Shown here piece after piece: positions 11,601-22,966 of a DNA stretch of 64,000 nt (positions are counted from its first letter, which is position 1; each line of letters starts with the position of its first letter). Both the position numbers and the translations under genes were made by a program. The notes below the pieces were generated by a model that saw nothing but the letters and a program-made list of their open reading frames with translations, searched no databases and was not told where the DNA came from. Location of the stretch: contig CM060197.1 of the NCBI GenBank assembly GCA_030549335.1, positions 18,798,501 to 18,862,500 of the forward strand. Reading direction: 5' to 3'. The DNA comes from Pontederia crassipes (Eukaryota > Streptophyta > Magnoliopsida > Commelinales > Pontederiaceae).

Positions 11601-12340
11601 GTTTAGAATTTCAATTTCCAACTCAAAAATACCAATTATTGAAATGAAATCTTTAAGAAATCATGCATATCATCCTTAACCATCTTAAAGGACATTCATA
11701 TACATTTAATATGCATATAGGATGAACAAAATCATGAGAACCATAACATAAAGAAGAATTAGAATTTTTCCTTAAAACATACAAGATAGATCTAACGCAT
11801 GTCCATAATTTTTTCTAGACGTGTAAATATATAGATCTAAGCATAATATATATATATATATATATATCTAAACACAAGGACAGAGCGAGATCCTTTTTGG
11901 GGGGGGCCTTGGCCCCCCCAAATTTTTTACACCCCTATATAATTTGTATTACAAATAAGTAAAAAAAATAAGATATAGATTATGCATATATGGTTGGCCC
12001 CCCGATTGTGAAGTCTCGCTCCGTTATTGTCTAAACATATGATCAATGCACTCTCCATCATAATCTCTACTAAGAATTAGAGTGTTCTTAAATTTCTCAA
12101 TCCAAATATGTAATTCATTAAGAGGGGAGAGAGTGGTTGGATCCTATCTTATTTTTTTCTCAACGTTGATCACTTTCCTTTGTCCTTATTTTCTTTCTCT
12201 TTGTTTTCTTCATCCTTATTCTTCTATTTCTTTTCCTCTTCTATGGTTGAGCCGTCACGTGAAAAAAATAAAAAAAAAGAGAGAAGACGAAGAATTTGAG
12301 AGCTTTTTATGGAAGCTAACCTAGAATATTTTTAAATAAT

Positions 12341-12936
12341 TTAAATATCTTTATTTGAAAATTGAGGTTTTTACTCAAACTCTGACCACACAAACAACTT
12401 AACAATAGTGTTATATTGCAGTGTAATGACTAATTAAGATTTTCAATGCCAGCAAAAAGCAAACACTTGGCTCTAAGTAATCAAAATTATTTCTGTGACT
12501 TAAAATACTAGTGGCTGTGGTCACGTTCATCTCAATCTAAAATATATATATTTTTGTTTTGAAAAGTTATGCTCTCAGCGTCCTTCCTAAGCATTAATGT
12601 CCATATCATTTATAGGAAAAAAAAGGTGTCATATATATATATATATATATATATATCTTATATCCCTTGCATTATGAATAGGTAAATGATGCCTAATCTA
12701 TTTTATTTAATATTTTTATTAATTCACATAATTTTGATCTAATGAATAATAGGAGACTCGATATCCGTAAGTCCTTATTTACAATATATAATTAATTTCA
12801 ATAATGCTAAAAAAGTTGACACATACTTCAATTGTAGAAAAAAAATATTTTTTACTATACAAAAATTTATTCTAGTCAATTTCGAATAATAAAAAAATGA
12901 AAATTATTTTACCAAAAAAGAATAAAATTATAATTT
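12341..12936. other. TOM40 upstream region with AT microsatellite
   Basis: AT-rich DNA between the LTR remnant and the TOM40 leader. It includes a perfect TA run at about 12631-12654. A TATAATTT lies at about 12930, but I cannot say whether it is a TATA box. No other feature is seen. Confidence 0.5.
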
Positions 12937-13107
12937 ATGCCCATAATTATTATCATAGTAATAGTTAGGAAAAAAGAAACCCTCGCAAAACCTCTCACAC
13001 CTTTGTACCAGAAGGGAAACCCCTATTGCCTTCTCCTCACTCCCCCAGCCGCAAACGGCCGCGTCGCCGCTTCCTCCTCTTCCGGCGATCCCACGATCCC
13101 TTCTCCG

Positions 13108-16100
13108 ATGGGATCTTCTGCGAGCCACGATACCGCCCCACCGCCTCCGCCCCTCTATAATGCGGCGTCCGTCCCTGCTGGCGCCGAAGGCTCCCCTTCC
13201 CTTCCACCCCATCCCGACGGCGTCGGCCTTGCCGGAGCCATTTCGCTGGCGAAGGACGAGAAAGGAGGAGGCGCGAACGTTGGTACGGAGAATATAGACT
13301 GGCTGAACCTTCCTTGTCCCGTCCCGTTCGAGGAGATCCAGCGCGAGGCGTTGAGTGAGTATTCTTCCTTTTCTTTGCCCGACATGTACTTATTTGACGT
13401 CACGTTCCTCTCTTTAAATACTTCCTCTCGTTTTGGTAGGCCTTCTATTTAAAATCATTCGTCTTTGTTCTGTTTGAATCATACCTGGGAGATCAGACAG
13501 TGTTCCCGACCATGCCGATGTTACAGGTTCTGATCTTGCTAGATGTCCTAATTTGGGTGAAAACATTGTATGTAATGCTGGTTGTATTAATGGTATATGG
13601 AATGATAAGGATTACCTGCTGTGCACCCTAATCTTCTGTCTCTTCACCTCATGGATTCGGCGTGAGGGGTTGATCTTAGTAACACTCCCGGCCCAATCGC
13701 TTTGGGCTTTTGGCCCGCACGAATTTAAAACACCCATTGACCACCTCCGAAGGAGGTACCTAAATATAAGCACCGCCTCCGCGTTTTGCCCATGCGGTAT
13801 TATCAATCAAGCCATCTTGGTCCTTAGACCCCTGGTCGTGTCTCCTATGTCCCTGATTGCCTTTCAATTTTGCACCATATGTATGTTTCTGGATCTTGTA
13901 TATGGAACAATGCCAACGATGTGGCTTTTATCTCGACTCTGGTGTTATGCATAGTAGACGTTGACATGCAAGCTTTATGGACTAATTTATTTCTGAAATA
14001 TGGAGGATTATGATTGGTCTAGTTTGTTTACATTTAGAATCAGCATACTTAGCCGTGTATGTTATCAACTTCAAAAATTCTAATTCTCACTCGAATTTGT
14101 TATCTGCAGTGTCCTTGAAGCCTGATCTTTTTGAAGGATTGCGGTTTGATTTTACAAAGGGACTAAACCAGAAATTTTCACTTAGTCACAGGTAGTAAGT
14201 TTTCGGTTGATGCTTTTGCTAGATTTTCTATCATCTATGTGGTTTTCATCTGCATGTATCTTCTTAGTGTTTTCATGGGATCAATGGAGGTTCCCTCACA
14301 ATCTTCTGACACTATAAAAGTTCCAAATGCTCATTATGAGTTTGGTGCAAACTTCTTGGATCCAAAGGTTTGTAATCTTAGACAATTATTCTGGTAGTTG
14401 CAGAGGCTAGATGTTTATATGGTATTTATTATTTTGGCAATTATGCAGATGATGCTCATTGGAAGAGTGTTGACTGATGGAAGGCTCAATGCAAGAGTCA
14501 AATGTGATCTGACTGATAATCTCATTATGAAGATAAATGCTCAAGTACCATATATTTCCTCTAGTGATTTATATTTTATTGAATAATTTTATCATATTTG
14601 AATGCTTGTAGTAACTTTTCCTTTGTTCTTCAGCTCACAAATGAACCTCATTTCTCACAAGGAATGTTCAACTTTGACTACAAGGTTATTCTACCCCCTA
14701 CCCATTGAAGCTCCTTGCTTTATTGTATCCTCTCTTTATGCATGTCCTACTTCAACAGTTTTGCATGCATGCTATTTGCCTTAATTCTGCTTAGGTCCTA
14801 ATAACTGCATACTTTTTTGTGCTTCCAACAATTTCTATCTAGCAATTTTATCGCTAAGTCGTCTCATTCTATATTACAGCCAGATTGTATTATAGAACTT
14901 AGATTTTTATTCTAATTTTTCATACAACTTTCAAAACCAATAGTTCAAGCATTAATTCAGTGTTGACAGTGACAAATATTAATGTACCTTATCTGGTTTA
15001 TATAGCCATTGATGGTGAACCATGTACAGCTGCTGCTTTTTTGCACCACAATATTATTCATGCATAATCTGCATTGAGATATGCACAACATTCATTTGGT
15101 TCAAGGTTCATTTTTTCTCCAAGAATCTTGAAATAGTTGTTCCCATGTATATGCTCTTTTTTAAGTCTAACTTTATTCCGAGCTAAGTTGCAATGCCACA
15201 TGCTCTTTTGCACTTGGTGCCTTACAATTAGGTTTTTTGATGTTTTACAAAGTTTTTCAAAGAAGTACTATAGTTCTTCTTTGAGGAAACAAGTACTATA
15301 CTCCATTCTACACTTCTAATATATCTTGACTTTCAGTTATATCAACTCATTGTCTCATAGTAATCTTGTACATGCCAGAAGGAGACAACTAATGATGATT
15401 CTCCTATGGCATGCTAGTTGATAATAATGAGTGTTTTTACCCTTCTTAATAATAAGTAAATCGGTCATTTATCTTTTCAGGGGAAAGATTATAGATCTCA
15501 GTTTCAAATTGGGAACAATGGCTTCTATGGTGCCAATTATATCCAAGTAAATTCCTTGCTATTTCTATTTTATACATGCAATTTTCCTTTTGTGATGGTA
15601 ATGCAATTTGAAACATGTTTCTAATATGGTTTAATAGTTTGAAATTTTAAAATTTTTTCAAGTCCAGTTTTTTGCATGTGAAGTTTGATAATCTAATATT
15701 TCCACAGGATGCTAGGGGAAAATAGCTTATATCCGTGTCAAGTACCAGTTTGTTTACTTTCGTATTCATTTTCAATTTGGTATTGCTGTTAACATTTTAC
15801 CTTTATATCTTTGAGTTGCATTGATTTAGGAGTGGCTATCTTATCCAAGTGTTATCTTTTTTTTTTTTTTTGGACACCTTTTATTGCTGAATGTGAAACA
15901 TGTTCATGAACTTCACTTGTATCTTCAGATATAAGTTTTTTCCATCCTGTCCCTTCTTCCTTAGTTATGTGATATTCTAATTCTTTTTCTAATTTACTTT
16001 GTACTTTGTAGAGTGTGTCGCTTCATTTGTCCTTGGGCAGTGAAGTGTTTTGGCTCGGTCAACAAAGGAAGTCTGGAGTTGGTTTTGCTGCTCGATACAA

Positions 16101-18271
16101 CAACGATAAAATGGTATAATTTTCTTCCCTCTTCGCCGCCCTTTCATGTTGAATCCTATGTTATGCTACTCGGTACAGCACTGATAAGATGGGCATTGGG
16201 CAGTTTTAGTTGCTTGTAAGTTCTATTAGCAGATTTTTATGGGAGATAAAAAGTACTTTTGATAGTACAATGATGTATTTTCTCCACCAAATTTGCTCTT
16301 GACAAGGGTTTTCTGCCAGCCAGTGGGAGTAAGGAGCTTAAGAAAAATTCTTCTGTTAGCTCAGTTTTTTCTTGCAATTTCATGAGCATGAATAAGGTGG
16401 TATAATTTTGAAGATTATCAATGAAGATAAAATGTCGGGATGTAATATCTGTTTAGTAATTATACAGCTGAGCTGAAGACACATCATGATTGGCCTCATA
16501 AAGTATCATCATGACCTTTGCACATTGTAGAAGTCATGTTTGTAATATAACATGTCCTTTGTAATGATTTGATCCAATGTAACTTACTTTTGCATCAATA
16601 AATTTGGATGGTTGTGCCTTTTGGCAAACATCCTTCCCGTTCTCAAAACAAAAAGTCATGTTTGTCATTTAGGTATTATTTTTGGTGGAGTCATGTATAT
16701 ATTATTGCTGATTACTCGTCATTGAGAAGTCCAAGCTGTGCATATGAATTGTAGTTATCTTAGCATTTGTCATAAGAAAGCATAATAAAAATCCTCCCTA
16801 AAAAGTCATAATGAAAGTCACAAGTTTGTCTGTCCTATGTGGATGAAATGCTTCAAGTTTGAATTTGTATAGATTTGCTTTGTTAATGAATCAAGGCAAC
16901 TTCCTCAAAAAGAAAAAAAAAAATCAAGCCTTGGCTGGATTTGTAAGAAGTTATTGCTCTAATGAAAGGGGATGAATGTAATATCAAGATTTGGAAAATA
17001 TGTTTAACACTTGTGACCAGTGCTTCAAGTTAGTAGGTTTGCTGATTACTGTTTTGACTTTGAGACAAGCAGTAACGGAATGCGGTGATACTTTCTTCTA
17101 GCAGTAACGTATGGAGAAATAATTGATGTCATGCTAAAAAACATAAGGAAGGATTGGTAGATGTTATTTGAATGCATTAAATCACTTTGTGTTGTGTGGA
17201 ATGCTTTCTCTTACCATTGTGTGCACGATTTTTTATTAATGATAATAACACAAACGCGGTCACAAAGATTCCCTGATTATTGCCAAAGCAATTAGCTTTG
17301 TATGAGTTGCATGAAACACAATAGCTTCCTTTCGACCCAGTTGACTCTCAGCTTAGGATGTTATCTGCTAGTTTTTCAAAAAAAATTGTAATTAGTTTTC
17401 TCATCATGGATTTTAAAGGTTGATGATATTATTGGTCATGGATGCAGGTTGCGACTGGACAAATCGCAAGCACTGGAATAGTTGCAATTAGTTATGTTCA
17501 AAAAATATCTGAGAAGGTTGGTTTTTGCGGATTGAGGAAAATACTAGTCTAATATTATTCAACAAATTTTAATTTGTTTGTGCGTTTCAGGTTTCGCTTG
17601 CGTCTGACTTCATGTATAATCACACGACAAGAGATGTTACTTCAAGTTTTGGTTATGATTACATCCTTCGACAAGTAATATTCTTGTTTGTTTCATTCAG
17701 TTATTTTTTTGAGAGTTATCATTCAGTATTTGACTTAATTTGGTCTGTTATTGTACAACATAAGCTTCTCAAAAAAAAAAATTTGTACAACATAAGCAAT
17801 ATACTGATAGAAAAATATGAAAGACTAGAAGATTCTCTGATCTTTAGTATTTTATCTGGTGAGTAGAATCTTGATGTGTCTACCAAAAGTATAGGAATTG
17901 TAATATTTAATATTTTGAATAATATTTCTTGCAGTGCCGTTTAAGGGGAAAAATTGATTCCAATGGCGTTGTAGCTGCTTTTCTGGAAGAGCGGCTGAAT
18001 ATGGGCGTCAATTTTATACTTTCTGCGGAGGTGAGTGGAAAATACATATTTAAATATACAGCGTAAATTCTTTTAATTATGCATTGGATCATGTGCACTT
18101 TCCTAGGAACATAATAAATGAACTTGAACATTTAACATGTTACCACCAAATCTTTACCGAAGGTTGTGCAAAGCCATTAGTTTGCCACTTCCTCATCAGT
18201 TGTCTTCTTGGTAGGTTGATCATCGAAAGAAAGACTACAAATTTGGTTTCGGGTTGACCGTAGGGGAGTGA
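13108..18271 (+). CDS. TOM40: mitochondrial import receptor subunit TOM40, 11 exons
   Basis: Beta-barrel pore of the TOM complex in the mitochondrial outer membrane, through which nuclear-encoded precursors enter. Exons: 13108-13354, 14110-14191, 14268-14367, 14449-14544, 14634-14684, 15481-15546, 16012-16113, 17448-17516, 17591-17674, 17935-18030, 18215-18271. All introns are GT-AG (74-1334 bp) and all phases agree, giving 1050 nt or 349 residues. Landmarks match plant TOM40: [75 protein letters not shown], and the C-terminal [10 protein letters not shown], which fits the beta-signal used for barrel insertion. The N-terminal 50 or so residues are Pro/Ala/Gly-rich and make it about 40 residues longer than the Arabidopsis protein. 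An in-frame upstream ATG at 12937 would add 57 residues, but they look like translated leader, so 13108 is preferred. The gene appears intact. Confidence 0.95.
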
Positions 18272-18440
18272 TATTCCTGCAAAATTTCTGCTGACGGTGG
18301 AGCAACTAGGTTTACTGGCTGATCCTTGTTACTACTTTTCTGTCAGTTGCCTATTCGTTCTGAATAGCTCATCCTCTTTTTTTGGCACTCGATTATAAGT
18401 TGGGAGTTCCAATGAAGGGAAGAATTGATTTTTTTTTTTT

Positions 18441-18580
18441 AACTTGTATCTTCTTTAGTCGATCATGCCAATTATAACACCCTTGTTTTGTTTTTCATCC
18501 CTGATGGAACGATTTATTAGAGAAAAAAGCATCATGAAGTGAAGACTTGTATCTTCTTTAGTCGATCATGCCAATTGTAA
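18441..18580. repeat. about 37-bp direct repeat downstream of TOM40
   Basis: ACTTGTATCTTCTTTAGTCG, continuing into ATCATGCCAATT, occurs at about 18442 and again at about 18544, roughly 100 bp apart. The rest of the TOM40-LTPG interval to about 18880 shows nothing else. Confidence 0.8.
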
Positions 18581-18881
18581 CTTGTATTTTCAACAGGACA
18601 ACGAATTTCTCATCCACAGTGAAGACTTGCGGCAAGATTTCATGCATCATTTTTTTGAAGCATATATCATGTTAAATCAAACAGATATATGGGTGTTTTG
18701 CTTTCTCTGCTTCTTTTATTTCCTCACGGTCCAACTTATCTAAATTATTTCCTCACGGTCCAAAGCCACAGCATTCATGTGAGCCTCCTCGTGAAGGGGT
18801 GAATTGGGGGGCGAACCTTGAGAGGCGCCGTGGACGCACACCACTCTCGAATTGTCATGACCCATTAAATGCCTGCCAGAG

Positions 18882-19070
18882 TTATTTTTCAGGCGTGACA
18901 TATTGAAGCTGCCACGACTCGCCTGCTGCAACTATCAGATGATCCACGGATGCATCGTCAGCATCACCATTCAAGTTTGAGGCAAGAAGTGTGCCCTCTT
19001 CTTCGACTTGGCAAAGATATCCAGCTGCTCCATATGCAATAGCAAGTTTCCACCTCCATTCGACTACTCC
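18882..19070 (-). pseudogene. unassigned coding-like fragment antisense to the LTPG promoter side
   Basis: Read on the minus strand from a CTGGCAG acceptor-like site, about 63 codons are open before a TAA: VVEWRWKLAIAYGAAGYLCQ, then an acidic stretch with NGDADDASVDHLIVAAGESW. This looks more protein-like than chance, but I do not recognise the family and see no further exons. The same frame stays open farther into the LTPG exon, where it is only the antisense shadow of that gene. Confidence 0.25.
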
Positions 19071-19098
19071 CTGCCAGAAGAGATAGGGGACTGACTTC

Positions 19099-20264
19099 AT
19101 GGCCCTCGCCCTCGTCGCGCTCCTGACCATCGTGCACGGCGCACACTCCCAGGGCGGCAGCTGCGGTCCCTCTGCAGCTCCTGTGCTAATGTCGCCGGCC
19201 TGCAACGAGCGACTGCTGAACTTAACAGCATGCTTGACGTACGTGGAGGAAGGCAGCAACCTGACGAGGCCTAGGAAGGGCTGCTGCCCGAGCCTCGCGA
19301 GCATGGTCGACGACGAGCCCAGTTGCTTGTGCTGGCTCATCGGTGGCCATGACGATGATGTCGGCGTTCGCGTGGACACGACGCGAGCGCTCATGCTCCC
19401 TGCCGTGTGTCAGGTTGACACACCGCCGATGAGCCTATGTGCAGGTTAGTGGTCGCAGTTTCTTCTGAGACCGTGATGCGTATGCTCTGTACAATTACCA
19501 ATTGTTGCACCACGTTGCTACTAAAAATTTTGATAGTTTTAAAACCTTAACTTACTGGACTTAATCCATGTTCTAAACATACGTCGAGACCGTCGACAAT
19601 AAATAAAGTGGATGCGGAAGACTTGTACATTATTAATTAGTTTTGCTTGTTGCAGTTAGAAGCTTTAGTGCTTTATCAAGTAAGATATATTATATACATA
19701 TTTATATTTAACTCTCTTATCGCAGTGCAAAGTACTCCAATGAGGAGCCCAGCTCCATCCAGCGGGGGGCCAGAGATGCCTGGTAAGACGGGGAAAATTG
19801 TGAGTTAAAAAATCCGACTGTTCAGATGTATCGTATTGTTATAATATGATTCCAGTATTGTGTTACACAGTTACTAATACTGCGTCATATTTGATCGTAG
19901 CGTATCACACTCCCAATAGTAGATAATTTTTTAGATCTATCACTAGCATTAATAAGAAGGATTTTGGTTCCAATATGTTGCATTAAATAATCATGTTAAT
20001 GGTGACCAACATGAATTCAATTAATAAGAAGGATTTGCTGAAATTGAAGTGGTCGTTTCAGAGCCAAAGGGTCGTCCTCTTCCTCCTGCAGGGTCAGGTC
20101 CTTTGTGGGCACCTGGCACGCCGAGCGCGACACCACCAAACAACAGCAGTTACAGCAGTGGCGACACGGCGGCCTTGGGAACGTCCATTCGTGTCTTCTT
20201 TCTGCTGCTTCTCTGGACCTCTCTCTCTCTCTCTCTCGATACAAATTGTTGGAATACAAAGTAA
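19099..20264 (+). CDS. GPI-anchored non-specific lipid-transfer protein (LTPG type), 3 exons
   Basis: Predicted secreted protein that binds lipids in a disulphide-braced cavity and is tethered to the outer plasma membrane by GPI; family members serve cuticle and surface-lipid deposition. Exons 19099-19444, 19726-19782 and 20050-20264 give 618 nt or 205 residues. An in-frame TAG at 19084 leaves this ATG as the only start. A short signal peptide (MALALVALLTIVHGAHSQ) precedes the eight-cysteine pattern: PAC, TAC, CC, CLC, AVC, SLC. NLT occurs twice and NNS once as N-glycosylation sequons. A Pro/Ser-rich linker leads to a C-terminal hydrophobic tail (RVFFLLLLWTSLSLSL), as expected for a GPI signal, though it ends in a polar extension. 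The tail is partly encoded by a CT microsatellite. Introns are GT-AG. The first exon is GC-rich compared with its surroundings. Confidence 0.88.
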
Positions 20265-20312
20265 TGCATGGCTACATGTCTCTTATAGCTAACATGAGTA
20301 CTCTCTCTAATT

Positions 20313-20601
20313 GAGGTGTATGATCAAGCGACTTTATTATTTTTTATCTTTTTTCTTAATAGACTGGAGGATCATTAATAATAACAAAAATAATTTTATA
20401 ACGTAAAAAATTATAAAAAAATGATTATATCTATTTTTAAGGACAATAATGTGCATAAATTTGTAAAATTTTAAAAATGATGAATATAATTATTGTTGAT
20501 GATTTGAATTACATTTTTTATATCATCAATTATCTAAACTATTAATGAAGAAAGATATAAAAAAATAAATAAATGTTTGTGTAAAGTCGCTTGACACACT
20601 C
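20313..20601. repeat. MITE-like element just after the LTPG stop
   Basis: Left end GAGGTGTATGATCAAGCGAC is inverted at the right end as GTCGCTTGACACACTC, with AT-rich continuation on both arms. It starts 48 bp after the stop codon, so it probably contributes to the 3' UTR or its polyadenylation region. No clear target duplication. Confidence 0.6.
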
Positions 20602-21477
20602 TTCACATGAAAAGTGCTTCACACCTACATTCATATAATCAGGTGTTACTCAATGTTACACCTAAGATGTGTATATAACACCTGATCCAATGGTCTAAAT
20701 GAAATCACATAGATGTAATCTAACAGTCCACCTCCTCCCCACTTCTCTTCGCCTGCGAGCCCACATCCCTGTCATCTCCCCATCGTCCAGTGATCACCGA
20801 CGATGACCATTGGCAATGCCCTCGACGCGATCTCCACATCCGGTGACCACCGGCGACACCCTCAATCCTCTCTTCTCCCTCTGCTCACTCTCTTCTCTTC
20901 GCCCGCGAGTTGTCTGTCGTCATCCCATCTCGCTGGATATGAACACTTAACTCTTTGTTTGGATTCCAATTGTTTTTCAACGGAGCTGTCCTCTTCAACA
21001 TCTTAAATCGCTTCATCATTCCTCCATTGTTGCCGGGACCACTGACACCACTTGCTGCCACTTCTCGCTGCAAATTCTGTTGTGCTCCTGCGTCGCTTGC
21101 CTTGTCGTTCTACTTTCTGAACTGCTTTCTTGTTCGCTCCATCGTACTGCTATTGATGCCCCTCTATTTTTGCTTGCTCGCTGCCTATCGTGCCTATCGT
21201 GCTGTTGTTGCTGCCCTATTGCCCTGCATTATTTCTTTATTATGCTGCTGTCGCTATCCCACTGCCCTGCCATTCTATTGTTGCGGACTTGCATTATTTG
21301 CTCCATCGTGTTGTTCTTGCTATCTAACTGAAATCTTGGCCATGGATCTTCTCTTGGATGGTGGATCAGGCATCAACAGGTATGCAAAACATTCATGCTC
21401 CATAGGTTTCTTTTACCCATTTAATAATTTGAATGTTCAGCTTTTTCTAATATTAATTATGATGAAAAATATATTTG
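20602..21477 (+). other. unassigned moderately GC-rich stretch
   Basis: It opens with repeated TAACACCTGA/TGTTACACCT motifs, then a CT- and CG-rich block (20730-20900) and a Cys/Leu-rich open frame (about 20955-21482) without any recognised domain. A good donor (AACAGGTATG) lies near 21378. It could be the 5' part of a decayed gene or a DNA-transposon end. I cannot support a gene. Confidence 0.3.
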
Positions 21478-21728
21478 TGTAACGATCCAAAATCTACCCT
21501 AAAATTTATTATCATTTAGGGAATTTTGTCGTTAGCCCGCTCGTCATACATCATTTAATAGCGGATGACTTGACAATTTAGAAAAAATCATAAAATAAAA
21601 ATTTTCTATTAATCTATCAGAACTAATACTTAAAAAATATACCTAAACCTTCATTACATCATTAACCTCAATTTTCAAATAGAACTAGAGGACTTATTTA
21701 AACCTAAGCATATATAACACTTGGTCAT
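21478..21728. mobile_element. gypsy LTR fragment
   Basis: Starts TGTAACGATCC and matches the outer part of the LTR at 5713, including CGTCATACATCATTTAATAG and AACCTAAGCAT stretches. It is cut after about 250 bp by the Copia LTR. Confidence 0.65.
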
Positions 21729-22026
21729 TGTAGGATCCCAAGGCATCAAGAGGAGGAGGTGAATTGGTGCTAAAATAAAAAAATGTCAATTTCACGAAAA
21801 TCATCACGGAAGCTTAAAATCGATTCGTCAATCATATTAAATCAATATAATTCAGATCATAAACATAATATGAGAAGGAGAGAGAGAATGCAAACACAAA
21901 GTGCACGGGTGGTTGTTAACGAGGTTCGGCCGCACCTTGGCCTATGTCCCCGCTCCGATTTCTCGACCTCGAGACCGTCGGAGATTCCACTAAACTCTTC
22001 CTTTATTCCAAATAGGGCAAGGAAGA
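21729..22026 (-). mobile_element. Copia LTR (second Copia family member), cut by a gypsy element
   Basis: Starts TGTAGGATCCCAAGGCATCAAG, matching the LTR at 28694 in its first 150 bp and, more loosely, the LTRs at 45689 and 57723. It is interrupted at 22026 by the gypsy LTR. Probably the 3' LTR of the minus-strand Copia element whose gag lies at 26.9-28.6 kb. Confidence 0.65.
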
Positions 22027-22716
22027 TGATACAGTGCTCAAGAATAATACTTTGAGTGACCGGAACAATATATGATAATTAAAGAAATGAGATCAAACGA
22101 ATTTTCAAAGCAGCGAAATATCAACCTCAAAATTATAATGAACCAAGCAATCGATATTATAAATAGATGAATTTAATAACAAGATAGTTAACCTTGTAAT
22201 TAACGGCAGAAGTTCCCGAAGAACGGGTTGCAGGAGTTCCCTCACAGCAAAAGCAATTAAGCCATAATTCAATAGATTCAAAGATGTTTAAAATAATTAC
22301 AAATAGAAGTATTTATAGGCCTTAAATAACATAATTTGGGGTGAAAGAGAAAGGCCTAACTTAGCCTACAAGCATGGTAACTAGCTTCCTAAAATAACTA
22401 AAGGAATTCCTATTGCAACTCTCAGCAGAATTTCCATATATAATTAATTCCGGAAATTCCAAATAAATATTGTTAAACCATAATTTATTTGGTCCAAATT
22501 ATTTTGACTCTTCATGCGACCCAATTTGTAGCACGTTGAGAACTTGGATCTGATCTAACTCGATCTTGTAATTGGATCAATTGTAAATTGCAAACATTCT
22601 TGATTATCTTCAATTTCCTTATGCCCGAAATCCACACCATTATCTTGATCGTCCAACTTTGCTAGAACATTCTTCTATCACCGGCTGCAATTATAGGCAT
22701 TTCCTGGTTCATATCA
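22027..22716 (-). repeat. 3' LTR of the non-autonomous gypsy element
   Basis: Plus strand begins TGATACAGTGCTC and ends TTCATATCA, the expected TG...CA ends. 690 bp. The distal 230 bp have no counterpart in the truncated 5' LTR. Confidence 0.75.
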
Positions 22717-22860
22717 TTTCCCTCCTCTTCAAAAGGATTCGTCCTCGAATCTGCATTCACAATAAGGAGAGTATATCCAAGTTCATATCATTTCCCTCCT
22801 CTTCAAAAGGATTCGTCCTCAAATCTACATTCACAATAAGACGAATATAACATATCACAT
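22709..22860 (-). repeat. duplicated polypurine tract/LTR junction, 76-bp units
   Basis: The block TTCATATCATTTCCCTCCTC plus TTCAAAAGGATTCGTCCTC occurs at 22709 and again about 76 bp later. On the minus strand it reads GAGGAGGGAAA|TGATATGAA, that is, a polypurine tract followed by the LTR start. The tract is therefore present twice. Confidence 0.75.
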
Positions 22861-22966
22861 ATATGAATTTATTACATAATTTAGGACACGCATAATGGAG
22901 ATATTTATACTTCCCTTTCATGTGTATCTCTATCAGGATTGCAACTATGATTCCTCAATTATACCA

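Larger units (their letters stand above)
5713..12340 (-). mobile_element. Ty3/gypsy-like 5' LTR, split by a nested solo LTR
   Basis: The LTR abuts a minus-strand primer-binding site. Its left part (5713-6737) shares with the LTR at 61483 the CGTCATGAGTTGAG stretch, a GGATCCAG...TGCAG...TTTCC motif and a TTGCGTTATAACC-like motif. Its right part (10348-12340) shares the GTCAC/CCGTG repeat cluster and the GAGAGAG..GGTTGGATCC motif near the other LTR's far end. Removing the solo LTR at 6738-10347 makes the two halves contiguous. The right boundary is approximate. Confidence 0.6.

Noticed and set aside
18964..19394. 170-codon minus-strand frame across the LTPG first exon
   Set aside because: The part over the LTPG exon is the antisense shadow of a GC-rich coding exon. 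Only the portion before 19070 was kept, with low confidence.
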